The notes: generated by a model from the sequence alone, not told the origin. A stretch of 64,000 nt of DNA from Monomorium pharaonis (GCF_013373865.1 NC_050467.1:31872896-31936895); one strand, 5' to 3'; positions 1 to 11,461 are shown, counted from the stretch's first letter. A program made the numbers and translations.

Positions 1-2154
1 ATTGTCATAGCGGCAAGAACCGCATATTCGTTATATAACGTTAAATTCGTTTATATTTTTATATTATTCATTATAATCATAATTCTGTTTGTAGCGGCGA
101 GACCGCCGATATATGTCATGCAATATTAAATTCATTTATCTCATATTAATTATGGTTAGATACGCGTTAGCGGCAAGTCCGCATAAGTACTGTAAAGCAT
201 TACAATATTCATATATAGGTTTGTCATTGTGATAGCGGAAGAACCGCATTATAATTCATATATTTTTATAAAGGATTTATATTCGTATTAATAATTATTC
301 ATAGTTTGTCAAAACCAGACGTCGCGACAGCGAGCGGCGTGTTGCGAGCGCAGTAGAGCGCACATTGTATTCATAGTATATTTGTATTACGTTATAACGA
401 CACGAGGATGTCGGACTCGCGATAGGATGCGAGATTTATATTAATTTGTTTATCCGCATGTTAAATAAACGCAGTACCGCCCGATAAATGCACTCGAGTC
501 ATATGCGCTGAGCCGTGCGAGCGTGCGTGTGTGAGAGAGAGTGTGTGGCATGCGTGCGTGCGGGTAAATTTTATAGACTATATATTTGTGTGTTAAACGG
601 CATAGCCGTAATAAATCTTATACGTTGCATGTTATTAAGCATCAATATTCCTTATATTATTTGTCACGTTCCGAATTAAGCACCTGTCTCCTTGTTCAGA
701 CAAAGACAGAGATAGCCGAGGACCGCGAGCGACTTAAGGCCCATGGGAATCAGCCAGCCGGCGTTTTGACAGGTGGAGGTTAGGTTGCCCATGGTAATAC
801 ATACGCGACACGATTAGCATGTACGCGAGGCAAATTAATCGCGAGATTACGCTCGAGATTCCCCAAACAATAGTCCTCTATTTTAATATTCATTGGTGGG
901 ATACCATTTACCACATTTTCATAACGATAACTATATCGGAAGGACCGGAGGGAATCGCGACCGTTCTCTGGCAAGTCTATGATGCCACGGCAGGCGAGCC
1001 GGAACGTTTTGTATAGCCAACGCATAATTCTGCGTTAATTATTAATTAATATTAAATATGAAGTGACATTTAAGGCACGTTCACTTTGTAAGTAACGCAG
1101 GTCCACAATTTTTGTATAACGCGCATATCGCTGGACGCGAGCGCATAATTTCTTATTAATTTATATTGTTTAATGCCAATTGAGGCAATTCATTTCATTT
1201 GAACGATAATTAATCGTTTTCGGACCTTAAGCCATTAAGGCAGTCCGTGTGGATGGACCTGTGTTACCAATAGCGTTGCAGCATGGCTCGCTCGACGCTG
1301 TGGAATTCTTACGCATTGCGCATGCGGTGCCACAGCATCCGAGCGAGAACAAAGTAAGTGCGAGTGAGATACCATTCGATGCTCACCGATTGGCGGCGAA
1401 AGACGACCTGATAACAACAAGCCAATCAGCGTGCACTGGATGGTGGGGATGCTTGAGATCAAGCGGCTCAGCGAGAGAACGTTAAAAAAGTCTGCAACGA
1501 GACATCGTAGGGTACGTACGTGCGTACGTCGTGCGTTTCCCGCGTAACCTCGTTAACGTGTAATACGTATTAAGTGCATAGGCAGCAACGGGCGCGACTA
1601 ATTAATTTGGTTTAGCGATACAACCCGCGAGCCTTGCCGGCAGATTATTTCCGCGCTGAAGTTGATCGCGAGCGCGTAATAAATTCGCGTAAGTCGAAGC
1701 GTCGTTGTGCGAGAGGCGACGCTGAGACAAGTGAATCGCGACACACGCGTGGGCGATTACGCCGCAGTGTGAGTGTGTGCGTGAGTGTTTGTAAATAAAT
1801 CGAGTTGTGTGACATCCTGAAAGTCCCGACAAATCGTGCATTCCTGAAATTCCCATCCTGGGCGTTCCATTCATCGTGGCGGGAGATTGCGTCATCCAAC
1901 GCGCACCACCCGACGGACATTCCAGAGGATTCTACCAACGCGGGGGTCCCCAGCCAAGTTCGAGCGGACTAAACAGCGAGGATTTCCGCATACCAAAGCC
2001 GAGCTGGCGACATTCGAGATCCGGCCGAGACATCTCAAGGGCCGTGACCACACCCTGGCGGCGGGGCAAATACACCGACCTGGCGACCGTGTAAAAGTAA
2101 GAAATCTTAAGATCCGGCAGGATTTTCATAAACCTGTAAGCATGTTCGGTCACA
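1..2154 (+). repeat. Partial LTR (3' part) of Gypsy family F, truncated by the window edge
   Basis: The last ~100 bases match in layout the ends of the LTRs at 42575-44552 and 52798-56139. A CTGGCGACCGTG motif lies near 2081, and a final GGTCACA ends at 2154. Upstream are short 'cctgaaa/cctggg' stretches like those in the two other LTRs. The next four bases are ACCT, a plausible TSD. No protein is recognisable, and short open frames here look like chance. The left end lies outside the window. Homology is judged by eye from the 3' portion only. Confidence 0.45.
10..247. repeat. Four degenerate ~65-85 bp repeats, each with a GCGG/CCGC hairpin
   Basis: The motif GCGG, five or six purine-rich bases, then CCGC recurs at about 10, 94, 170 and 235 in otherwise AT-rich DNA. 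Each copy can form a 4-bp hairpin. Position inside an LTR suggests an upstream repeat or enhancer-like block; that role is inference. Confidence 0.45.
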
Positions 2155-3428
2155 ACCTAACTTAACCTAACTTGTTTCCATCGATTGCTATCGAACCTCA
2201 TTGGACTCTACCTTAAAATTTTATTGGGTAGAGTTTAAACTTAAAATTTAGTGTTTCCACCGTAAAAACGTTCAATTCAATCCGACTCTGACCCGATTTG
2301 GAACCCTCGGTAGAAACTTGAACAATTGGTTTGTACTTTACCTCAACCCGACTCTGACTCTACTTAAACTCTCGGTGGAATAAGACTCATTGTTAATCAC
2401 AATTGTGATGTAAGTGTGATTGGATAATTGTCAATTGTCAATCGCCAACCGTAGTTGCAATTCAATTTGCAATTGCTAGTGTGATTGAGCCTTTACGCAT
2501 ATTTATAAAGTTTATGGCCGTTAAAGTGGTGAATGTGTTTAACAGTTTGTTTATTATAAAATAGATTATCGATAGGATTTCATCAAAAGCGGGAAAACAT
2601 AGAAAATTGTATTTCAGTAAGTATCAAGATATGTATGACTGTTATTTTTAAAGTAGACTCTTGAAATTTTACAAAGATAAAAGCATCAGGCATTAAAAGG
2701 AAAACGTAGTTATGTTATTCTTTATTTATGTTTTAACATGCTTATAATTATTATTCTGACAATCCAAATATTGATAATGCTTTTACAATTAAATATGTTA
2801 ACATTTTATTACCTGAGCATATTCGCGGCGATGTATATCTTTGTTTTGCTTCTGATTTAATTCAAGCGTTTTGTTATATTTTTATTTTTTTTCAATACAG
2901 ATTTTGAGGAATCGGCCCTTTGTATTGAAAAAATAATTCGTTAATTTTGAAAAACTAATTCGTTAATTTTATGAAATACAAATATAAATATCTACATATA
3001 TATATAATTTCTGCATTCTCAATGTTTGTTTGCTTTTATCTAATTTTTACATTGTTACATTAAAAATTAAGTAATTAGTGGAAAATTGGAAATATTAATA
3101 CAATTGAAACTATGCAATAATTATATGTATTTTTTAATCAACATATTTTTAATTATTACAGGGTTGAGGAGCATTTAGTTGATATTTGCTTATGCATTTG
3201 TGCAAAGTTTATGATTATTTAAATGGAATTGTGTTTAAGACACATTGATTGGATTATCGGTAAGATTTGATTATTAAATTTTATTCTAATAATCCAATTT
3301 GTGATAATGCTTTTATAATTAAATATGTACTAATAACATATTTTATAAAACACTAATATTTATTTAAAATAAGTAATAGTTTTCTATAATTTAAAAATAA
3401 TTTAAAAACTAAAATAACTAATATGTAA
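2155..3428. other. AT-rich spacer without a recognisable gene
   Basis: It starts with CCTAA/TTAAC telomere-like motifs (2155-2170). Two diverged copies of a ~75-bp stretch with 'CCGACTCTGAC' follow (about 2275-2385). Two diverged copies of a ~50-bp block containing 'GATAATGCTTTTA' lie near 2772 and 3301. I see no coding sequence on either strand. Confidence 0.5.
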
Positions 3429-4494
3429 TATGGGGGACGTGGTTAGATTTGGTTCAATCAGAAGGCCCCCTTTTACGAACAATAAAACGTGTCGAATATA
3501 TTTAATCTTTTATGTACACTTGTTATTGCGTAAGTGTATAATTGATCTCTTGAGGTAGCCGAAAGCTGGTTAGTACTGGACTTGGTGGGAGTAGGCGTCG
3601 CTCGGAGTAGCTTCTCGGTGGTTGTGACTTCCTCAGCACTCTTAGCCTCGGAAGAGGGTCCGTATAGGATGTGGAAGGATTAGGCGGCACCCGAAGGTGC
3701 CCGGAGGAAACTAGGTTGCTTCTATTCGCTGTCGCTGCCGAAGAGCTCCCTGAACACGGCTCGCTTCTTCTCTAGGAGAGCGCGGGGAATATGCTTCCCA
3801 GGTGTCTGAGGGAGCGCTCGTGGAGTCTTAGGGGCTTCTGGTGACGCTGGCGAAGAGGCGATAATATCGTCGGAGGAGACCTGCGTACCCCTGGTGGTCA
3901 GGTCTGAGATCACCCGAGGGCCGGTTGCGGTTTGTGTGGCCCGGCCAATGGAAACCGCAGGACCAGTTGTTGCGGTCTGCGATGCTCGGGTGATTTTTCC
4001 TCGACTAGCGGTCTGTGTTGCCCTGTGAATCGAAGGATGGCGCGGAAGACTTCGGGGCTGGAGACGGGGATCCCTGGGCTTCTCCAGGGAGAAAGCGATC
4101 CGGATTAGCCGCCACGGAACGCTGGTCTTCTTCGGTGTTGGCGGCAGCGGGGCAGCGTGGCTGTGTTGCCTCCCGGAGGAGTTCCTCGTCGTACCAGAGA
4201 GCTCGCCCGCGCCGAAAGTCAGATACACCGGGGCCCGTTGGTACTACTTCCAAAAAGTAATCGCAAGCGTAGTACAGGCCCTAATGAGCTCTCTATACGT
4301 GAAGCTTGGCTTGATTCCACGCCGTGGGTGGTCTGCTTATGTAAACCTGATGTTACATTTCTTCTTGTGAGTTGAGACGCCGCGCTTTCGCCTAGTGGCG
4401 ACCGCGCGCACTACTCGCGGTCGCCGGGGCCGCTGACCTGGCCGCGGACGCTGCGTGCGCGCGCGCGCGCGTCGCGCTGTGGCGTGCCGCCACA
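3429..4494 (-). mobile_element. E3: solo LTR of Gypsy-like family G, carrying an ORF
   Basis: On the minus strand it starts TGTGGCGGCACGCC, nearly the same start as E2 (10611-11643). Both share an aligned promoter block, here a decayed TATA near 4335 next to 'GCAGACCACC'. Candidate flanking repeats are TGTAA at 3424-3428 and 4495-4499, although the inner end at 3429 is not a canonical LTR terminus. Length (1066 bp) matches E2 (1033 bp). No internal retrotransposon region is attached, so it is read as a solo LTR. Confidence 0.55.
3722..4228 (-). CDS. LTR-encoded proline/threonine-rich ORF of family G (168 aa)
   Basis: A 168-residue frame lies about 100 bases downstream of the decayed promoter of E3. 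It is rich in Pro, Ser, Thr and Arg, has no signal peptide or membrane segment, and repeats R-A-T/S-Q-T-A three times in the middle. Near residue 38 a PWRLI motif is shared with the frame in E2, and both continue with TQT and P-x-TPR motifs toward an acidic/basic C-terminus. Conservation of these motifs between two clearly diverged LTRs argues for real coding. Function is unknown. It resembles no enzyme I know. Confidence 0.45.
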   Translation of the reverse strand: MYLTFGAGELSGTTRNSSGRQHSHAAPLPPTPKKTSVPWRLIRIAFSLEKPRDPRLQPRSLPRHPSIHRATQTASRGKITRASQTATTGPAVSIGRATQTATGPRVISDLTTRGTQVSSDDIIASSPASPEAPKTPRALPQTPGKHIPRALLEKKRAVFRELFGSDSE

Positions 4495-4519
4495 TGTAAC
4501 ACTAAAGTATATGTACATA

Positions 4520-4721
4520 CACAGAAAAAAAATGTAATATAGCCAATAACACATGTGATTGCGGGCTGCCAACTACATAAAATACTCAATGCAATAATAT
4601 TTGTTATTAATGCAAGTACAATGTTGATACTGAGATAGCATATATTATTGTATTGAGTATATCTATAATTGGCAGCCTGCAATAACATATTTTATTGAAT
4701 ATATTACTTTCTTTTTCAGTG
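4520..4721. mobile_element. 202-bp foldback MITE with CACTG/CACAG termini
   Basis: The left end CACAGAAAAAAAATGTAATA and the reverse complement of the right end CACTGAAAAAGAAAGTAATA are imperfect terminal inverted repeats. An inner stem around TTGCGGGCTGCCAA (left) and TTGGCAGCCTGCAA (right) makes most of the element palindromic. TACATA flanks both sides (4514-4519 and 4722-4727), which includes a 2-bp TA. The CAC termini with a 2-bp repeat would fit a non-autonomous CMC/EnSpm-type element. Confidence 0.6.
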
Positions 4722-4750
4722 TACATATAATTTTCTATTATATATAATAT

Positions 4751-6983
4751 TGTTACATCCGGCGGGGTTCTAGGGAGCGTACAAGCAGAATGATAAGGAA
4801 AGGGAACGAAAACGGATATTAATTTAATTCGTTTATTTTCGGTAACACTAATCTTATTCGGGCCGGGATAACAGTATCCGACCTTATTGGTCTAATTTCG
4901 AGTATTACGGGCCCTTGATAGCCCGATTGGAGAGGGGTGCCTTGGTTGAAGGGCACGTTAGTCGCGTCAACCGTAGATGGCCCGGCGTCGGGGGCAGCCT
5001 CTCGGGGAGGCGGCGTTGGCGGTTTTGGCGGCGTTGGCGCGCGAGCCGAAAAAAGCTCCCGAGGTGTCGGGAAAGGTGCCGTTGGTGCTCTGATTAGCCC
5101 CTGAGGGAGTGGAGGCAAAAATACCCGCGGGTCGAACACTCCTCCGGACTCGTATTCGGCCTGGAGCCGCTTCAACTGAATACGGCGTCCGGCTCGCCGT
5201 GCTCTGCCCATTCTGTACGCAGTAATGCCATTTCTATAATTATCGCGCGTAAAACGCATGGTTCGATATCGACAATAAATGAGGATGGGATGGGGATCTC
5301 TTTATTTCGTGAATAATTTAATCGCTTGATCGCCTTACAATTGAGATGGCATAAAAGATTCGCACGGAACTGCTCAGTCGGTCAGAGAGAGAAAGAGAGA
5401 GAGAGGGTCTGCGCCCGACCCCTCCGAGGAAACGCGGAAAGCGCGTTCTCGCGGGGAGGATCGGCGTGGCCGCGCTATCGGGGAAGACGCGCGGACGTCG
5501 CGAGTCCTCCCGATGCGCAAGCAAATCTCAATCTCTCCTCCCCAAGACAATATCGCGGTTATCTACTTGAGGAAAAAGAAAAAGAGCTCAAGAGAGAGAG
5601 AGAGAGGGTCAGCGTCCGATCCCTCTGAGGTAGCGCGAAAGGCGCGCTCACGCAGGGGGAACCGGGGTGGCTGCGCTATCGGGGAAGACGTGCGGACGTC
5701 GCGAGTCCTCCCGACACGCTCACTCTCCTCCGTAGAACTCTTCACTAGGCAAAGAAAAAAAAGGGGGTGAGAAGAAACCCCCAAAAAAATGAATCGCTCA
5801 AGATTCGAATTAATCACTCACTTTATATATAGAACAAAGGGGAACAGCGCTGAACTCTAGCACCTTTACACACTTTTTCGTACACTTGCTCGCAATCGAA
5901 TCTATATAATAATAATATAAAAAAAAAAAAAACGTAAGAGAGGGTTAGGTGCGGAAGTTGCCGCCTCGATTCACACAGATTGAGTATAAAACTACAGAAA
6001 TAATTAAAGACCGAAATTCACTATTTTAATTCTCACTCAAACGGCTAAGTCCGGAGTATAATCTCGCGGAAATAATCAAAGTCCGAACTTCGCGATTTGA
6101 TTTCACTCTCGAACGGCTAAGTCCGTGATCACAATTTCAATTCTCGCTTAAATAATCTAAGTCCGAAAAGCAATTCTAATAACGACACGCTACGTATTCT
6201 CTGTCAGGATCGAGAAGGCAAAATCCGGGTTTCGCCCGAAAATCTCGCCTTATATACTTCAAAGTGAGGGTAATCAGGGGTGAAGAGCTATGAGTGGCGG
6301 GTCGTAAATTACCTGATGCCTGTCAATTATTTCCGCAATTAGTCAATTTTTATACTTGATTCTACTTTTGTCAGATGGGGTTCCGTTCTCGCGCTCATAT
6401 TCTCCACTTGCGCGGAGCGGGACTATCGCCCACTCTTTTTAATCGAACGAATTCCTAATTCTAGTTTTTCACTACGGACTTCGGGATACGACGCTTAGCG
6501 GCCACGGAGGTTCCGCGTGCTCTTCATCGCGCCCGGAGTCCGTTGAAGTCATTTATCGTTAATTAAGGACGCTCGGCCATCGCTGCCCCGCGCCGAATAT
6601 TTCCCCACGATCGCGGGTGCATGGCCACGCGCAACAGTAGAGTCCTGTCTCCTCTCTAACGAATCATTACCAAGTTAATTTAATTAATTAACTTATGCGG
6701 TTTATTTTATCAGTCTGGGGCTGAGGTGCCTCAGAATGAATTTCCAAAAAAAAGGGGTCGCTTCCCTTTGGAGATTTTACGTTTCCTTCGGTAATTTGCT
6801 TATAATTAGCGTTTTAGATTAAGCATGCGTGCCATCCGTATGGACCGCATGCTTACGGCGCGTGATACCCTGAGCCCGGCGGCGCGTGAACCCCAGCGCC
6901 TAGCTACCAGGCAACATGATTTTTCGGCGCGATGCTCCACATGCTTGTAACGGACGGTGCGAATGATTTAGCCGGACGTAACA
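4751..6983 (-). repeat. E1 3' LTR (2233 bp)
   Basis: It is nearly collinear with 22576-24866 but lacks one ~60-bp copy of a U3 repeat and carries an extra 18 bp inside its ORF. TATA-like TTTATATATAG (plus strand, near 5822) marks the minus-strand promoter. A ~200-bp block beginning with a (GA)n run is duplicated in tandem at about 5390-5545 and 5590-5740. Confidence 0.9.
4819..5259 (-). CDS. E1 LTR-encoded proline-rich ORF, 3' LTR copy (146 aa)
   Basis: The frame starts MRFTRDNYRNGITAYRMG, has a basic N-terminal third (R/K-rich to about residue 35), a proline-rich centre (about 50-100) and a C-terminal part ending PKINELN. It lies downstream of the LTR promoter, in the part transcribed at the 5' end from the other LTR. 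The 5' LTR holds the same frame with six residues fewer, an in-frame 18-bp difference in the proline-rich part. I see no known domain, signal peptide or membrane segment. It may be a small nucleic-acid-binding or structural accessory protein; function is not known. Confidence 0.45.
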   Translation of the reverse strand: MRFTRDNYRNGITAYRMGRARRAGRRIQLKRLQAEYESGGVFDPRVFLPPLPQGLIRAPTAPFPTPRELFSARAPTPPKPPTPPPREAAPDAGPSTVDATNVPFNQGTPLQSGYQGPVILEIRPIRSDTVIPARIRLVLPKINELN

Positions 6984-6996
6984 CCCCCCTCCTTAA
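6984..6996 (-). other. E1 polypurine tract
   Basis: On the minus strand AAGGAGGGGGG sits directly before the 3' LTR start TGTTACGTCC. This is the expected position and composition for the plus-strand primer of an LTR retrotransposon. Confidence 0.85.
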
Positions 6997-7578
6997 AATC
7001 GGAGCGCGATTTTTAGAGAGGCGCGACGCTGAATTTTGATAAATCTGTCGTTATATTTCTTTATCATTAATACGCAAGGTGCTGAGCTCATACGGAATTA
7101 CAATATTTTACATACAGTATTGAACTTATACACTATTCTCAATAATTTTTATTGATGCAGTCTATTACGGTTTTAAGAACAATATCTTACGTTTCTAAGG
7201 ATTATGATAATGCAATATTTTAAAGAGAGAAGAAAAAAAATGTTTTTTTTTTTAAATCATTTTTTTCTTTGATGACACGAATTTTAGCGCTAAATTAAGT
7301 TTGGTAATGCTCGTACCGTTTTGGTAATTTAGGAGTCTTAAGCCTAGGTGTACAAAAGAAAAATGATTATAGTAACTTAATTATATAACGAGAAGTGTAT
7401 ATACAAAAAAAATAATGTGTAGCGAAAAAAAAGAGAAAAAATAAAGAAGAAAAGAAAAAAAGAAAAAAAAAGGTTTTTATTGCGATGATATCACGTACGT
7501 TTTATTTGACGTGGAGATCACCGCGTTTGTTATTTTGACCGAGCCCGCTGGACGAGCCGTATCTTTAGTAACGGTGGC
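6997..7578 (-). other. E1 3' non-coding stretch
   Basis: An A/T-rich stretch of about 580 bases between the end of the integrase frame and the polypurine tract. It has long A and T runs at 7228-7265 and 7425-7475. I find no membrane-segment ORF here, unlike E4 and E6. Confidence 0.5.
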
Positions 7579-8670
7579 TCATCCTGGGTCGTGGTAGTAT
7601 GCTCTTTTAAGTCGGTTAGAATGCACTACGCGAGTGCGATCTCTCTTTAGTTTAATCTTAATATTCCCGTTGTCGAGCGTCTCGACGATTCGATACGGTC
7701 CTGTGTATTCATGCGCGAATTTCACGGTTTGACCTTCGTTTAACAAGAAAGCGCTATCGCCAGTAGTGAAAGTTTCAGGATTAATTTTATTATCATAATA
7801 TGTTTTTGATTTTTCCTTGGCTCTTTGTAGATTAATCTTAGCGACTCTCTGTAAGTCCGAGATTGTAGTGAATAGATTTGTTAAATGGTTCCCGTAGGTT
7901 TCCGGCTCCTCTTCTTGGTTGATCCCGGAAGGAACTCTAGCGGGTGTCCCGAAAATAAGCTCGTGCGGCGTAAATCCAGTACCCTCGTGAACTGCAGTAT
8001 TGTAAGAAAAGGAACATCTTTCTATTAGTTTGTCCTAATTGCCTTCCTTGTCGATGAAGCATTTCAGATATTCCATAAGGACGTGATGTGACCGCTCTAA
8101 CGATCCGTTAGACTGTGGATGAAAGGCTGTCGTTCGAAAGTGTTTTATTCGAAATTTCCTCATCACTGTTCGCATAAGCTGACTAGTGAAGTTCGTCCCT
8201 TGGTCGGTCAATATACTCCTCGGGCATCCAAATCGGCAAATAAAATAGTTTGTAAATGCTATGGCTGTAGTTTCTGCTCTGCAGTCGCTGATAGGAGCGT
8301 ATATGGAATACTTTGTTAAGAGGTCTTGCATTGTAAGCAGATAAGAATTTCCTCGAGGTGTAGTTCTCAAGGGCCCGACGATGTCGAGTGCGACCTTGTC
8401 GAATGCTCGCCCCGGTGTGTCGGTCAGTGTCATAGGTTGTCGCGTCTTTTTCCTCACCAATTTCTTCAATTGACATGTACGGCATTGTCTTATAAAATCT
8501 TGTATATGTTGTTTTAAGTTGGTCCATGTATAACGTTTGTTAATGCGTCGGTAAGTTTTAGTTATGCCTTTATGTCCGCCGGTGGCTGACTCGTGGTTTT
8601 CTTTTATTATTTCTCTGCGATCTTCTATTGGCGGGATCGTAACGGTCCCGTTGCATATCGTAATTGTCAT
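7579..8670 (-). pseudogene. E1 integrase region, interrupted by one stop codon
   Basis: The N-terminal zinc-binding motif is visible as H-E-S-A-T-G-G-H followed by C-R-T-C. The catalytic D, D and E are in LDIVGP, LTDQGTNF and GSLERSH. A TAG at 8033-8035 interrupts the frame just after the catalytic core; related elements have a tryptophan at this place. The same frame then continues to a stop at 7579-7581 and includes a GPY-type C-terminal part with YTGPYRIVE. Upstream the frame is shifted relative to RNase H in a T run near 8700. Function when intact: insertion of cDNA into the genome. Confidence 0.85.
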
Positions 8671-8692
8671 TTTGCGTTCTTGGAGACTGGTT

Positions 8693-9889
8693 CTATCCCA
8701 AAAAGGATAGAATTTCCTTCCACTCGAAGGTATCTATTTTGTCTGTTCTGCGTATACTTAATGACTGTAAGTTCAATTCATTGGCTACGTCGAGTAGTGA
8801 TATAAAGCACTCCTTCAGAATATATTCGTCGGTGTTGGTACTTCGTCTTTCCTTTACAGGCTTTACAGACCACAGACAGAATGTGGAAGGGAATACTCGT
8901 GCCCTTCCGATCATTAAGTGGTTTAGAGGCGGCAGTTTTCCTGCTGCGTATAATTCTTGAGCTCCGTTGTCGAGCGGTCGCTGGTCTCCGGTAACCATGA
9001 CGACTATGTTGTCCTTTTGCTGAAACAATGATGTATTCGTGTCTTTGAATTTACATCGTGTGTTTTCCACGCGTTCGTCTTCTCCGTTTTCGGCTGGATG
9101 TCCTTGTAGAAGTTCTTCAGGGTTGAAATCTTCGTCTTCGTCATCCGAATGTGCGGTATCCGTGCTCTCGTCGTCGGGAGCACGAGGCCGGTGGAACTCC
9201 AACGATTCCAAATTTGACGGTGGCATTTCTTCTGGAACGGCTTCTGCCCCTTGTGAGTTGTCGACAATTGAGTGGGATGAGAAGGGAGAAGGAGAATCCT
9301 CAGAGATTTTCGGAAGTGGTTCTTCCCTCTCAGCTAGTCTACACCTTAATGGAGGCTGTTTGTGTGGTAGTTCTTCATCATCGGATTCGGAGGAAGCTTG
9401 GTCAAGAGAAGTTTGTGGAGAGCTGAGACGAGGTTTTTTGCGGATGGTAAGAACGGATAGTCGAGACGGATTTCTGGATAACGCATCGGCGTTGCAGTTG
9501 CTGGTTCCGGCCTTATAGACAATTCTGTAATCGTATTCTTCTAACTTGAGTCGCCAACGCATTAGTCGCGAAGTAGGGTCCTTGACGCGGTGCAGCCATA
9601 CTAGTGGTTGATGGTCTGTTACCAGCGCGAATGGACGGCCGTATAAATATGGTCTAAAATGATTAACGCAGTATATAATGGCTAAAAGCTCCTTTTCGAT
9701 AGTCGAGTAGTTCTTTTTAGCAGTATTCAAGACTCGAGAAGCGTATCCGATCGGCAAGTCTTGTCCGATAGTACCTTGGCATAATATTCCGCCGACGGCG
9801 TATTCTGAGGCGTCGGAGTATGAATTCGTCCTTGAAATTTGGATATTGTAAGATTGGTTCTTTACATAGCAGCTCTTTGAGAGTATCAA
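8693..9889 (-). pseudogene. E1 RNase H, acidic linker and macro-like domain (pol, middle part)
   Basis: The first ~150 residues are RNase H of the Gypsy type (SDASEYAVGG, IEKELLAIIY and VTDHQPLVW, ending in NADALSR). About 130 residues of acidic, serine- and proline-rich linker follow. The last ~110 residues (about 9025-8693) form a compact predicted domain with MVTGDQRPLDNGAQEL near its start and LLDVANELNLQSLSI then FEWKEIL at its end. That spacing recalls macro domains of the TARG1 type. It lies between RNase H and the integrase zinc motif, where Gypsy pol normally has a short linker. A frameshift near 9820 separates this frame from RT. The macro assignment is my inference. Confidence 0.6.
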
Positions 9890-10606
9890 ATGCGGCTTGG
9901 GCTTCGGTACTCCAATTAAAGGTCACGTTCTTTTTGGTTAAGTTAGACAGTGGCTTAGCGATTTTAAAGAAGTTAGGAATGAAGCGTCTGTAGTATCCTG
10001 CGAGTCCCAGGGATTGGCGTACGTTCTTCAGGCATCGAGGTGGTAGGAAGTTCCTTACGGCGACGATCTTCTGTGGATCGGGTCGTACTCCGTCTTCTCC
10101 GATGATATGTCCTAGATAGGTCACCTCGTGATGCAAGAATTCGCATTTGTCTGGTTGCAGCATTAGATTGGCAGCTCGTAAACGTTGCATCAGTTTAGCA
10201 ATTTTTATGTCGTGTTCTCTTAGGGAACTAGCGTAGATAACTATGTCATCCATGTATACGAATAATTCCACGCCTTGCAATATTGCGATATTGCTTGTGG
10301 TGTATCGGTGAGTCGTCAGTAGTAACAATCTTGTGAGCTTGCACATGAGTCTGACTTAAATATTCGTTAGGTATGTAGAATCTGTCACTATGTACCTTCA
10401 CTAAGGCTATAACGCTTTCTTTTTCCGGTTTAGACAAGTGCTCTAATCTTAGTAGTTGGAGTATCGCAGATACTCGATCGCTATTTATTGTTTTAATATT
10501 ATTTATTTTGTTGTACGCAATACAATTTTTATATTTAAAATGACGCGTGGGCGCGTCATGCTCGGTCGCTCTTACGGACGCATGATTTATTTGTACATTT
10601 TCTATG
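9717..10606 (-). pseudogene. E1 reverse transcriptase, with an internal deletion
   Basis: Coding resumes directly at the E2 target site (10607-10610) and runs through NSDRVSAIL and PNEYLSQTHVQAHK. It then jumps to LFVYMDDIVIYAS, the catalytic palm motif (usually YLDD or YMDD). The fingers region with the usual VDFRKLN and FDLxxGYHQ boxes is missing, roughly 450 bases. The rest of palm, thumb and connection (YLGHIIGEDG, LAGYYRRFI) is present. The deletion alone would abolish activity. Another frameshift near 9820 separates it from RNase H. Confidence 0.85.
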
Positions 10607-10712
10607 AACTTGTGGGTAGGTTCGGTAGCTAATGTACTCTACTCCCCACTTGAGATGTTCCACCGCGTGGAGCTTTTTGGTCGCCCTGAAAAGGGCGGTT
10701 TATCTGGCGTCC

Positions 10713-11312
10713 TTATAAGGACGGTTGTCCCGCGTTGATCGATGCTACGAACTCCGCGTAGAGGTCCTGTGGCTTCAGTTGGATCTTGGCGCTATGGCTT
10801 TGCGTCCTCTTCTTGGGGGCCCGTGGAGTCCTGGGCTTCCCTGAAGGCGTACTAGGCCAGGAGTCGTTGGAACCGCCAGAGGCCTTAGCCTGCACGCTAG
10901 CGTCGACCTTCGGTCGGGTCGGTGTGGTCTGCGTCCCTGTGGTGTGCTGCATATAACGTGGAATCCGGGCTCGCTGAATCGGTGGAAGATCCAAAGGAAT
11001 TAGCCTCCAAGGCAACTTCGCTTGCCCAGGGTCGAGTCTCGATGTCTGCAGGTCCTTGGTCCAAGGTGCTGGTCGCCCCTCCGGCCGGGTCGGCCGGTTG
11101 CTCTTCCGTCTCCGCGGCAGGATGCTGCCGTTGAGCTCACTCCAGGAAGGAGGCCCTGGGGAGAGCACACTCCCCGAAGGAGGCCCCGACAAGAGCACAC
11201 TCCACGAAGGAGGCCCTGACAGGAGCACACTCCACGAAGGAGGCCCGGGTGAGCACACTCCACGAAGGAGGCCCGGGTGAGCACACTCCACGAAGGAGGC
11301 CCGGGTGAGCAC
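10713..11312 (-). CDS. LTR-encoded ORF of family G, E2 copy (199 aa)
   Basis: The frame lies downstream of the E2 TATA box. Its N-terminal ~55 residues are read through the minisatellite and repeat a GPPSWSVL-like unit, so that part may be recent and not functional. The C-terminal ~130 residues share PWRLI, TQT and P-x-TPR motifs with the 168-residue frame in E3. They end in a basic stretch and a helical-looking segment (DLYAEFVASI). There is no signal peptide or membrane span. The start codon is uncertain because the minisatellite keeps other frames open too. Confidence 0.4.
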   Translation of the reverse strand: MLTRASFVECAHPGLLRGVCSPGPPSWSVLLSGPPSWSVLLSGPPSGSVLSPGPPSWSELNGSILPRRRKSNRPTRPEGRPAPWTKDLQTSRLDPGQAKLPWRLIPLDLPPIQRARIPRYMQHTTGTQTTPTRPKVDASVQAKASGGSNDSWPSTPSGKPRTPRAPKKRTQSHSAKIQLKPQDLYAEFVASINAGQPSL

Positions 11313-11370
11313 ACTCCACTAAGGAGGCCCAATGTTATCTCGGACGAGCACACTCCGAGAGGGAGGCCCG
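11137..11370. repeat. Minisatellite, ~27-30 bp unit, about eight copies
   Basis: The unit GAGCACACTCCACGAAGGAG plus a GCCC-rich tail recurs from 11137 to 11370, with the best copies between 11200 and 11325. It sits in the transcribed part of the E2 LTR. Unit lengths vary, so the reading frame changes between copies. Confidence 0.85.
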
Positions 11371-11461
11371 TCACTACACAAAACAAGAGTACAGAGAATA
11401 TCTTTGGAAAATATCCTCTCTGCGAATCTAAGATTAGATTAGATTTCAGCGCTGCGGGTGG

